From contig CALYRQ010000036.1 of NCBI GenBank assembly GCA_945483375.1, forward strand, positions 1-7,452: a stretch of DNA of 7,452 nt. Direction: 5' to 3'. Each line of letters opens with the position of its first letter. Within the stretch, counting starts at the first letter, position 1. A program made the translations under genes and the position numbers. The notes beneath the pieces were generated by a model. The model did no database searches. It was given only the letters and a program-made list of their open reading frames with translations, and had not been told where the DNA came from. This document shows positions 1 to 5,953 of the stretch, one piece after another. This DNA comes from an uncultured Elusimicrobia bacterium. GTDB taxonomy: Bacteria > Elusimicrobiota > Elusimicrobia > Elusimicrobiales > Elusimicrobiaceae.

Positions 1-891
1 CTCCAAGCCGGCGGCAAACGCGTGCGCCCCGTTTTACTTATGGCTACCGCCGAAGCCTTCGGCAAAAAAGCGGCCGACGTTATGCCCGCCGCCTGTGCGG
101 TGGAAATGCTCCACACCTATTCTTTAATCCACGACGATTTGCCCTCTATGGACAACGACTCCCTGCGCCGCGGAAAACCCACCAACCATAAAGTGTTCGG
201 CGAGGATTTGTCGCTTTTGGCGGGAGACGCGCTCTTAACCTATGTGTTTGAAGTGTTTGCGCAAAACGGCAAAGTAAAAGCCGTCGGCGCGGAAAACACC
301 TTAAACGCTTTAATGAACTTTGCCAACTGCGCCGGAGCTTCCGGCATGGTGGGCGGCCAAACAGCCGACGTTTACGCCGAAGGTATGGGCACGCAGGACG
401 CGCACAGCTTCCGCGCGGACAAAATCCGCAAACAATCTAAACCGCTTGCGGACAAGAGCCTGCACTATTTTATGCTCCCCTCCACCGTCAAAGAAACCAC
501 GCCCGAAACCATTTTAAATTACATCCACGCCAATAAAACGGGCGCGCTCATCCGCGGCAGCGTGGAAACGGGCGCCCTGTTGGCCGGAGCCAAAGGGAGC
601 GACCTCGCCAACATCAAAAAATACGCCAACTGCATCGGCCTGGTGTTCCAAATCGTCGACGACATTTTGGACGTTACCGCTTCGGCCAAACAGCTCGGTA
701 AATCCAACAGCGACAAAGAAAACGGCAAACTCACCTTCGTCAGCCTCTACGGCCTGGAAGGCAGCCGCAAACACGCGCAGCTGCTCATTGCCAACGCGCA
801 AAAAGCGCTCAATGCTTTGAAAAACGTCAAAAAACAAAATTTATGGCCGCTTTACGAAATGGCCGAATTCTTTAAAACGAGAACCTACTAA
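1..891 (+). CDS. ispA: Polyprenyl (farnesyl-type) diphosphate synthase, 5' partial
   Basis: Trans-isoprenyl diphosphate synthase that condenses IPP with DMAPP/GPP, a cytosolic step after the MEP pathway. The frame is open to base 1 and reads LQAGGKRVRPVLLM, the conserved N-terminal block of the family, so the true start lies upstream and the GTG at 22 is internal. The first Asp-rich motif DDLPSMD is at 133-153, followed by LRRGKPTNHKVFGED. GMVGGQ is near 346-363, KTGALI at 535-552, and the second Asp-rich motif DDILD at 658-672. Tyr at -5 before the first motif, plus the two-residue expansion inside it (DDxxxxD), is the bacterial type II FPP synthase pattern, so a C15 product is favoured; C20 is possible. 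Odd: about 33 extra residues lie between the AEG after GMVGGQ and the YIHxNKTGAL helix (roughly 385-490). The gene ends 21 nt before dxs, fitting the frequent ispA-dxs order. Confidence 0.93.
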   Translation, partial: LQAGGKRVRPVLLMATAEAFGKKAADVMPAACAVEMLHTYSLIHDDLPSMDNDSLRRGKPTNHKVFGEDLSLLAGDALLTYVFEVFAQNGKVKAVGAENTLNALMNFANCAGASGMVGGQTADVYAEGMGTQDAHSFRADKIRKQSKPLADKSLHYFMLPSTVKETTPETILNYIHANKTGALIRGSVETGALLAGAKGSDLANIKKYANCIGLVFQIVDDILDVTASAKQLGKSNSDKENGKLTFVSLYGLEGSRKHAQLLIANAQKALNALKNVKKQNLWPLYEMAEFFKTRTY

Positions 892-912
892 ACTTATCAA
901 ACGGGAGATTTT

Positions 913-2769
913 ATGAAAGTTCTTCCCAGTATCCAAAGCCCCAAAGATTTGCGGCTTATTAAAAAGGAGCACCTTCCCACCCTGTGCGAGGAACTCCGCC
1001 AGACCATTATCGAAACCGCCAGCAAGAACGGCGGGCACCTGGGCTCGAGCCTGGGTGCGGTGGAAATTATTACCGCGCTGCACTATGTATTCAACACGCC
1101 GGAAGATAAAATTGTGTACGATACGGGACACCAGGCTTACGCCCATAAACTGTTAACGGGCCGCCAGGCCAAATTCGCCACCATCCGCACCAAGGACGGG
1201 CTGAGTGGTTTTCCCAAACGCCACGAAAGCGAATACGACACCTTTGGCGTCGGACACGCTTCTACGGCCATTTCGGCCGCTTTGGGCATGGCCGTGGCGC
1301 GCGACCAGAAGAAAGAAAACTCCAAGGTCATCGCCGTCGTAGGCGACGGGTGTTTAACGGGCGGCATGGCCTATGAAGCCATGCAGAACGCCGGGCTCTT
1401 GCGTTCGGACCTTTTGGTTATTTTAAACGATAACCAGATGTTTATCTCCCAACGCGTCGGCGCACTCGGCAAAGCGCTTACCAAACTGCTGACGGCAAAA
1501 TATGTCCAACTCGCCGAAGAAAAAGCCACCAACTTTTTAAAACGTTTCGACGAACTGGGCAACAACGCCGCAAAACTCGCCAAACGCGCGCGCTCCATTC
1601 TGTTTCCGGGTACGCTGTTTGAAGAAATGGGCTTCCGCTATTTCGGCCCCGTCAACGGCAACGATATCAACGAAATGATTGAAGTGCTCGAAAGCGTAAA
1701 AGACGTTAAAGGTCCCGTCATGCTCCACGTGGTGACAAAAAAAGGAAAAGGCTATAAACCCGCCGAAGAAAAACCCACCAAATTCCACGGAATCGGCATT
1801 TTTGACGTGGAAACCGGGGATTCTTTAGGCAAATCCAACGCCGTTACGTTTACCAAAGCGTTTTCGGACGCACTTGTAAAACTGGCGGAAAAAGACGAAC
1901 GCATTACCGCCATTACGGCCGCTATGCCGGAAGGCACGGGACTCGACGCATTTCGCGACAAATTTCCTTCCCGCTATTTCGACGTAGGCATCGCCGAAGA
2001 ACACGCCGCCACGTTTGCCGCCGGCATGGCCGCAAACGGCGTAAAACCCATTGTGGCGTTGTATTCCACTTTCGCACAGCGGTGCTACGACCAAATCTTG
2101 CATGACGTGGCTTTGCAAAATCTGCCCGTCGTATTCGCGCTGGACCGCGCGGGCGTTGTGGGCGAAGACGGCCCCACCCACCACGGCGTGTTTGACATCA
2201 GCTTTTTAAGAAGCGTGCCGAATTTAACCCTTGCCGCCCCGGCGGACGAAAACGAAATGCAGCATATGCTCAAAACCGCGTTTGACGCAAATACCCCGTT
2301 TGTACTGCGCTATCCGCGCGGGGCGGGGTTTGGCGTAACCATAGACGCTGAACCGAAAACCTTGGAAATTGGCAAAGGCGTATGGCTTAAAAAAGGAAAA
2401 GACGCTACGATTTTGGCCATCGGCAACCGGGTTCACCCGGCTTTGCAGGCGGCTGAAAAACTGGCCGAAAAGGGTATTCACTGCGGCGTAATCAACATGC
2501 GTTTTATAAAACCGCTGGACGTAAAAATCATCGGTGAAGCGTTAAAACATTCCCCCAACCTGGTAACGGTGGAAGACAACATGCTCGCCGGCGGTTTCGG
2601 TTCTGCGGTCGCGGAATACCTTTCGGACAAACACGCCAACTACAATTTACTGCGCTTAGGAATTGCCGACGAATTTGTGGAACACGCCAAAGCGGCCCAG
2701 CTGTACGACCGCACCGGCGTAAGCGCGGAACAAATCGAGAAACACATTTCAAAATGGCTTAAAAAGTGA
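913..2769 (+). CDS. dxs: 1-deoxy-D-xylulose-5-phosphate synthase
   Basis: Thiamine-diphosphate enzyme joining pyruvate and glyceraldehyde 3-phosphate to make DXP, the first step of the MEP isoprenoid pathway; DXP also feeds thiamine and pyridoxal synthesis. The 618 residues match the usual length (about 620). Visible landmarks: GHLGSSLGAVE with His42; YDTGHQAYAHKLLTGR at 69-84; the TPP/Mg block GDGCLTGGMAYEA from 144 with NDN at 172-174; the catalytic Glu in FDVGIAEEHAATFAAG (Glu362); DRAGVVGEDGPTHHG with His423/424; and the C-terminal domain beginning near RYPRGAGFG. The ATG at 913 is preceded by GGGAG (903-907). It lies 21 nt after the prenyl synthase and 6 nt before the LOG gene, so it is the middle gene of an operon. 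No key residue appears to be missing. Confidence 0.98.
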   Translation: MKVLPSIQSPKDLRLIKKEHLPTLCEELRQTIIETASKNGGHLGSSLGAVEIITALHYVFNTPEDKIVYDTGHQAYAHKLLTGRQAKFATIRTKDGLSGFPKRHESEYDTFGVGHASTAISAALGMAVARDQKKENSKVIAVVGDGCLTGGMAYEAMQNAGLLRSDLLVILNDNQMFISQRVGALGKALTKLLTAKYVQLAEEKATNFLKRFDELGNNAAKLAKRARSILFPGTLFEEMGFRYFGPVNGNDINEMIEVLESVKDVKGPVMLHVVTKKGKGYKPAEEKPTKFHGIGIFDVETGDSLGKSNAVTFTKAFSDALVKLAEKDERITAITAAMPEGTGLDAFRDKFPSRYFDVGIAEEHAATFAAGMAANGVKPIVALYSTFAQRCYDQILHDVALQNLPVVFALDRAGVVGEDGPTHHGVFDISFLRSVPNLTLAAPADENEMQHMLKTAFDANTPFVLRYPRGAGFGVTIDAEPKTLEIGKGVWLKKGKDATILAIGNRVHPALQAAEKLAEKGIHCGVINMRFIKPLDVKIIGEALKHSPNLVTVEDNMLAGGFGSAVAEYLSDKHANYNLLRLGIADEFVEHAKAAQLYDRTGVSAEQIEKHISKWLKK

Positions 2770-2775
2770 GGGCTT

Positions 2776-3591
2776 ATGAACCAAGAACAAGAAAAAATCA
2801 CCCATGCACAATCTTACCTAAAAGCATATGAGGATATCCAGCTTTTGAAAAAAGACATCATGCGCCCCGTACGCATGGAGTTGGAAACTTTAAAGCCAGA
2901 ACTTTATTTAAAGCATCACGGCATTGAAGAAACCATCGTCTGTTTCGGCAGTGCGCGCGTAAAGGAAACACCGCAAGCCGAAAAACGCGTAGCCGAAGCA
3001 AAAAAAGCGCTGGAAGCCAACCCGTCCGACAAAAATTTGCAAAACCGTTTGTATGAAGCCGAAGGACTTTTGAAACTCTCCAAATACTACGACGAAGGCC
3101 GTAAATTTGCGAATCTCGTCGTGGAAAAAGCAGGCGACCGTTTTGCCGTAGTAACCGGCGGAGGCCCCGGCCTTATGGAAGCGGCCAACCGCGGCGCGTT
3201 TGAAAAAGGCGGCAAGAGCATCGGCTTTAACATTACCCTGCCGCACGAACAAAAACCCAACCCGTATATCACCGAAAACCTGGCTTTTTTGTTCCACTAC
3301 TTCGCCATCCGCAAATTACACCTCGTTATGCGCTCCAAAGCGTTTGTGGTGTTCCCGGGCGGGTTCGGCACGTTCGACGAACTGTTTGAGGTGTTGACGC
3401 TTGTCAAAACGGGCAAAAAACAGGAATTGCCGATTGTACTCGTAGGCAAACAATTTTGGAATGATGTGGTAAACATCCAGGCGCTTGCTTCCTACGGTGT
3501 GATTTCGCCCGAAGAAGCCGAAGCCTGCACGATTGTGGAAACCGCCGAAGAGGCTTGGGCCGAAATCGCCAAATTCTACAATATCAAATAG
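2776..3591 (+). CDS. LOG/TIGR00730-family nucleotide phosphoribohydrolase (long form)
   Basis: Rossmann-like protein of the family once annotated 'lysine decarboxylase', now known to include cytokinin-activating LOG enzymes and nucleoside-monophosphate phosphoribohydrolases that cut the base from a 5'-monophosphate. Key blocks: FGSAR at 57-61, TGGGPGLMEAANRGA at 127-141, MRSKAFVVFPGGFGTFDELF from 185 to 204, which contains the family signature PGGxGTxxE. At 271 residues it is longer than a minimal LOG (about 190). The extra length is an N-terminal helical stretch of about 50 residues and a charged helical insert at about 68-103 between FGSAR and YYDEGRKFA; I recall similar inserts in other bacterial members. 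GAGGG (2768-2772) overlaps the dxs stop and serves as the ribosome site, only 3 nt from ATG. Last gene of the ispA-dxs operon. The substrate (AMP-like or prenylated nucleotide) cannot be read from sequence. Confidence 0.88.
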   Translation: MNQEQEKITHAQSYLKAYEDIQLLKKDIMRPVRMELETLKPELYLKHHGIEETIVCFGSARVKETPQAEKRVAEAKKALEANPSDKNLQNRLYEAEGLLKLSKYYDEGRKFANLVVEKAGDRFAVVTGGGPGLMEAANRGAFEKGGKSIGFNITLPHEQKPNPYITENLAFLFHYFAIRKLHLVMRSKAFVVFPGGFGTFDELFEVLTLVKTGKKQELPIVLVGKQFWNDVVNIQALASYGVISPEEAEACTIVETAEEAWAEIAKFYNIK

Positions 3592-3609
3592 TTTCCGCGC
3601 TTATACGCA

Positions 3610-3645
3610 AAAACGCCCCAGCCATAAACCGGGGCGTTTTATTTT
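3610..3645. terminator. Bidirectional intrinsic terminator between LOG and pilin genes
   Basis: A perfect 10-bp stem, AAAACGCCCC (3610-3619) with GGGGCGTTTT (3631-3640), encloses an 11-nt loop. On the + strand the U-rich side is TTTTATTTTAT; on the - strand it is TTTTTGCG. It starts 19 nt after the LOG stop and ends about 15 nt from the pilin stop, so it serves both converging transcription units. Confidence 0.88.
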
Positions 3646-3657
3646 ATCGGATTGTTT

Positions 3658-4182
3658 TTATAATTTATAAACTTTAATTGTTCCCAAACGTGCGGAAACC
3701 GCCCCATAACTCTCGCCCGACACTTCCGTCCCGCCCATACTCTTGCAAACCCGGTTGGCCGTATTATCCGAAGCCGACGCAATACAGCGCGCCTCCCCGG
3801 GATGTGCGGATTGGTCCAGCCACAAAAGGTAAGCCAGTTTTACGTTTTGATTAATTCCCGAAGCGTTAGGCGCGCCGTTATCCAAACGGTCATAGAAAAT
3901 ATTATTTGGGCAAATAATCCAATCGGTGGTATTCGAATTTGTACAACCGCGGGCAATATCGACATCAAACTCGAAAGTGCCTGGGTCCGGCGGGTATGAG
4001 CCGTTAGCCAGATAATACATTTCCAAACCGTCTTTTAACGCGCGCACATTGGGAATAAGAGCGGACAAACGGCTTTTAGCCACCGCCGCCTGGTACTGCG
4101 GCAACGCTACCGACGCTAATATCCCAATAATTAATACAACAACCAATAATTCGATTAACGTAAAACCCGTATTTTTATACAT
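3658..4182 (-). CDS. Type IV pilin-like protein (prepilin N-terminal methylation domain)
   Basis: Secreted pilin or pseudopilin subunit, processed by prepilin peptidase and built into a type IV pilus or type II secretion pseudopilus. The 174-residue product has a very short leader, MYKNTG, cleaved before Phe7. Glu11 is the conserved +5 glutamate, followed by a hydrophobic helix to about residue 28 and an amphipathic continuation to about 60 (RLSALIPNVRALKDGLEMYY). The globular part has four Cys (80, 91, 133, 146), allowing two disulphides, and a C-terminal CKSMGG block. AGAGGAA (4189-4195) precedes the ATG by 6 nt. No pilus assembly genes are nearby, so it is an orphan pilin with its own promoter; many such single pilins are typical of Elusimicrobium. 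Whether it makes a pilus, aids DNA uptake or serves secretion is unknown. Confidence 0.93.
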   Translation of the reverse strand: MYKNTGFTLIELLVVVLIIGILASVALPQYQAAVAKSRLSALIPNVRALKDGLEMYYLANGSYPPDPGTFEFDVDIARGCTNSNTTDWIICPNNIFYDRLDNGAPNASGINQNVKLAYLLWLDQSAHPGEARCIASASDNTANRVCKSMGGTEVSGESYGAVSARLGTIKVYKL

Positions 4183-4203
4183 AGGTTATTCCTCTCATTA
4201 TTT

Positions 4204-4214
4204 GGAATTATTCC
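4204..4214. promoter_or_regulatory. GGAAT-n-ATTCC inverted repeat at the pilin transcript start
   Basis: A perfect 5+5 bp inverted repeat, GGAATTATTCC, lies just downstream of the predicted pilin -10 and over the expected start point. It could be an operator or chance in AT-rich DNA; no regulator gene is nearby. The similar AGGAATAACCT just downstream on the - strand contains the ribosome site. Confidence 0.25.
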
Positions 4215-4215
4215 T

Positions 4216-4243
4216 ATGTTATCAAAAAAAAAAAACGAGTCAA
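4216..4243 (-). promoter_or_regulatory. Predicted pilin promoter with poly-T spacer
   Basis: On the - strand, TTGACT (-35, 4238-4243; 5/6 match to TTGACA) is separated by 16 bp from TAACAT (-10, 4216-4221; 4/6 match to TATAAT). The spacer is CG, twelve T, then GA. The expected transcript start near 4209 leaves a leader of about 27 nt. The homopolymer makes spacer length prone to slippage. Confidence 0.55.
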
Positions 4244-4341
4244 GGCCAGAGACGGGGCTCTCCTCTTGTCCGCGCTCTTCTGATTAGTTTAAGCCACACT
4301 ATTTAAGACATGTCGCCAGTACATGCATGACTTTTTGCACC
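4244..4341. other. Non-coding spacer between pilin promoter and H1-gene terminator
   Basis: About 100 bases with no convincing gene or RNA. The only structure seen is a pair of 8-bp perfect palindromes, GACATGTC (4307-4314) and CATGCATG (4322-4329), 7 bp apart. Confidence 0.4.
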
Positions 4342-4384
4342 GCAAAAAAACAAAAAAATACCGCCGGTTTGCTGCCCGGCGGTA
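4342..4384 (-). terminator. Intrinsic terminator of the H1-like gene
   Basis: Read on the - strand, TACCGCCGG (4384-4376) pairs with CCGGCGGTA (4367-4359) as a perfect 9-bp stem with an 8-nt loop. It is followed by seven U, G, then a further U7 run (4358 down to 4344). It starts 18 nt after the H1-like stop codon. Confidence 0.9.
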
Positions 4385-4402
4385 GTTTTGTTTTAAACTA
4401 AA

Positions 4403-4723
4403 TTATTTTTTCTTTGCAGTTTTTTTAGCGGCCACTTTTTTCACAGCGGCTTTTTTCACGGTCACTTTTTTGGCGGCCGGTTTTTTAGCACAAGCCTTTT
4501 TGGCACACGCTTTTTTGGCGCAGGCTTTTTTGGCCGGAGCTTTTTTAGCCGTTTTTACGGCGGCGGCTTTTACAGCGGTTTTTTTCACAGTCGCTTTTTT
4601 GGCGCAGCAGGATTTTTTGGCACACGCTTTTTTAGCCGGTTTAACGGCGGCTTTTTTCACGGTTACTTTTTTAGCGGCCGGTTTTTTGGCGGCGGCTTTT
4701 TTCACGGTTTTTTTAACAGCCAT
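4403..4723 (-). CDS. Histone H1-like Lys/Ala-rich protein with cysteines
   Basis: Highly basic low-complexity protein of 106 residues, about two fifths Lys and most of the rest Ala, Val and Thr. It resembles the H1-like C-terminal-domain proteins of bacteria (Chlamydia Hc2, AlgP, Bordetella BpH1), which bind and compact DNA. Short units of KKxA and KKAxV(K) type repeat throughout, with a block [17 protein letters not shown] near 66-82 and a segment [16 protein letters not shown] present twice (about 13-28 and 80-95). Six Cys are present (34, 39, 40, 68, 73, 78). An upstream in-frame ATG at 4774 would add 17 residues, but AGGAG at 4731-4735, 7 nt before the ATG at 4723, and a promoter whose start falls near 4756 favour the shorter form. 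It is monocistronic, with its own promoter and terminator. The nucleoid role is inferred from composition only. Confidence 0.85.
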   Translation of the reverse strand: MAVKKTVKKAAAKKPAAKKVTVKKAAVKPAKKACAKKSCCAKKATVKKTAVKAAAVKTAKKAPAKKACAKKACAKKACAKKPAAKKVTVKKAAVKKVAAKKTAKKK

Positions 4724-4762
4724 TTTATTTCTCCTGAGACAATTAGTTTTAACCTCATAAAA

Positions 4763-4791
4763 ATAATAGCACAAATTATATCAAAATGCAA
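4763..4791 (-). promoter_or_regulatory. Predicted promoter of the H1-like gene (extended -10)
   Basis: On the - strand, TTGCAT (-35, 4786-4791) lies 17 bp before TGCTATTAT, an extended -10 with TATTAT at 4763-4768. The expected start near 4756 gives a leader of about 32 nt. A second perfect TATAAT at 4775-4780 lies in the spacer but has no good -35. An A/T palindrome 25-35 bp upstream could act as an UP element. Confidence 0.55.
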
Positions 4792-4811
4792 CTTTTTCTC
4801 GTCTTAAAATA

Positions 4812-4858
4812 ATTTTTTTAAAAAAATCAAGCCCGTTTTGCCACCGTCGGAAACTTGA
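4812..4858 (-). terminator. Weak terminator-like hairpin after the membrane protein gene, with A/T palindrome
   Basis: On the - strand TCAAG (4858-4854) pairs with CTTGA (4831-4827), with a further CCG/CGG pairing inside and a run of seven U after it. It is a weak stem. The T7A7 palindrome at 4813-4826 provides the U tract and may also curve DNA or enhance the adjacent H1-gene promoter. It lies just after the stop of the gene ending at 4863. Confidence 0.35.
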
Positions 4859-4862
4859 CTTT

Positions 4863-5279
4863 TTATTTTTTCTCCGTCGGAGATTTTCGCGTTTTCGCAA
4901 ACGCTTCCCACACGCCTTCGCGTCCGCACAAAGCCGTAAAAATAAATTTGTTAAACGTATTTTTATACGCGGCAATTCCCGCAACCGCAAACAAAAACGC
5001 GTACAAAAAATGCGTTTCCGTCGCATAAAATCCGCGCCACAACGCACCCGCCGCCACACCGCAAATCAGCGCAATGTAACCGCAATTACACACATAAAAA
5101 AACATAAGCGCGCGCCGCAAATCATTCACGTTAAGCACGCGGAAAGAAAGCGGCAGCAGCGCGCTTTTGCCCAGCGCAAACAAAAGCCCGATGATAACGC
5201 CCGCCGCATAATCCCCGACGTAAATCTGCCCCGCCCCCGGAAAAATTAAACTAAAAATAAGACAAAGCGCCGGCGTCAT
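4863..5279 (-). CDS. Small polytopic membrane protein, TM2-like N-terminus
   Basis: Predicted inner-membrane protein of 138 residues with about four hydrophobic segments (roughly 3-20, 24-46, 59-82 and 91-106) and a basic, probably cytoplasmic tail (FAKTRKSPTEKK). The start LIFPGAGQIYVGDYAAGVIIG resembles the FPGxGqxYxGxxxxG pattern of TM2-type and related small membrane proteins of unknown function. The ATG at 5279 overlaps the stop of the upstream CYTH gene as ATGA and has a G-rich ribosome site (GGGGGG) 4-5 nt ahead. A GTG at 5291 would add four residues and would put that G run inside the gene, so ATG is preferred. Translation is probably coupled to the CYTH gene. No specific function can be assigned. 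Confidence 0.75.
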   Translation of the reverse strand: MTPALCLIFSLIFPGAGQIYVGDYAAGVIIGLLFALGKSALLPLSFRVLNVNDLRRALMFFYVCNCGYIALICGVAAGALWRGFYATETHFLYAFLFAVAGIAAYKNTFNKFIFTALCGREGVWEAFAKTRKSPTEKK

Positions 5280-5902
5280 TTTTCCCCCCACAGTTCAAGA
5301 AGCGCGCATGCCGTTTTTACCTTGGAAAAACGCATGGCTTCCAACCCGCTTTCGCGCGACAAAAGAACACTCAGCGCGTCTAATTTTTCCGCCGCGCCGC
5401 GTTTTAACTCAAGCTCAATTTCTTTCATTTTAAGCGTGCGGCCGCATACCAAAATTTCACACGAATCAAAGGCCAGTTCAAATTCCGCTCCGTCAAAAAA
5501 CACGGCACGCGTTTGACGGCGGTTGCGGATTTCAAACCGCGGCGACAAACCGGCCACATCTATCCCTTTCCATATTTTTTTATGATTTAAAAAGGCGAGC
5601 GCTTGCGTTAAATTTGTTACGCCGGAAAGCGGGAGTGTTTCCTCGCGCCGGACGGCTTTTCCGTTAATAATTTCCGTGCGGGTTTTAAATGTGGCTTCAA
5701 ACGCGCCGTCCGCATTACGCACCCGAAAAGCGATTTTTCGCGCTTCAAAAGATAGGTCTGCGTGCTCCAAATAAACGTCCCGAAGGTGCAATTTTTCAAG
5801 CGCCGCCACACGCGCGGCAACCCGCTCCGCCGCCCCAAGCATCCGCGCAAATGCGCGGGGAGTGTTGGCATCCCACTTAAATTCGGTTTCCATATTCTTC
5901 AT
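5276..5902 (-). CDS. CYTH-domain (triphosphate tunnel) protein
   Basis: Member of the CYTH/triphosphate tunnel metalloenzyme superfamily, whose members hydrolyse inorganic triphosphate or thiamine triphosphate, or act as class IV adenylate cyclases, in an eight-strand tunnel. The 208 residues carry the signature ExExK as ETEFK (5-9), paired basic residues FRVR (59-62) and FKTR (72-75), RREE (85-88), RQTR (129-132), and the late acidic strand KEIELELK (160-167), then SKVKTA (193-198). These fit the N-terminal domain of inorganic triphosphatase YgiF without the CHAD domain. One difference is YLEHAD where YxDT is more usual. Start is uncertain: ATG at 5902 has no clear ribosome site, while ATG at 5893 (METEFKW) puts ExExK at the very N-terminus. 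First gene of a two-gene unit with the membrane protein. Exact substrate is unknown. Confidence 0.85.
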   Translation of the reverse strand: MKNMETEFKWDANTPRAFARMLGAAERVAARVAALEKLHLRDVYLEHADLSFEARKIAFRVRNADGAFEATFKTRTEIINGKAVRREETLPLSGVTNLTQALAFLNHKKIWKGIDVAGLSPRFEIRNRRQTRAVFFDGAEFELAFDSCEILVCGRTLKMKEIELELKRGAAEKLDALSVLLSRESGLEAMRFSKVKTACALLELWGEK

Positions 5903-5923
5903 AATTTTAGTGTAGCAAAAAAG

Positions 5924-5953
5924 TATAATAGGGTTAGGAGGTTTTTATGAAAA
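5924..5953. promoter_or_regulatory. Overlapping divergent -10 elements between CYTH and thioesterase genes
   Basis: TATAAT (5924-5929, + strand) can serve the thioesterase gene, and the same bases read on the other strand as TATTAT (5930-5925) can serve the CYTH gene. For the - strand, TTTTCA (5948-5953) sits exactly 17 bp upstream as a partial -35; the + strand has no good -35. Both leaders would be short (about 11 and 16 nt), so simultaneous use is unlikely. Confidence 0.4.

Noticed and set aside
1825..2184. 119-codon - strand frame inside dxs
   Set aside because: It is a shadow of the unambiguous dxs reading frame.
2908..3297. 129-codon - strand frame inside the LOG gene
   Set aside because: It is a shadow of a recognisable protein family; composition is an artefact of the opposite strand.
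4049..4306. 85-codon + strand frame across the pilin start and spacer
   Set aside because: It is antisense to the pilin N-terminus and promoter, with no homology seen and no ribosome site.
4470..4760. 96-codon + strand frame rich in [14 protein letters not shown]
   Set aside because: It is the exact antisense of the Lys/Ala-rich H1-like gene; the hydrophobic repeat is a by-product of Lys codons read backwards, and it has no ribosome site.
4724..4774. 17-residue N-terminal extension of the H1-like protein from the ATG at 4774
   Set aside because: That ATG lies upstream of the predicted transcript start, while the ATG at 4723 has a strong AGGAG site 7 nt ahead; the extension also lacks the Lys/Ala composition.
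4872..4882. CTCCGTCGGAG palindrome as a terminator
   Set aside because: It overlaps the last codons of the membrane protein gene and is followed on the - strand by A-rich, not T-rich, sequence.
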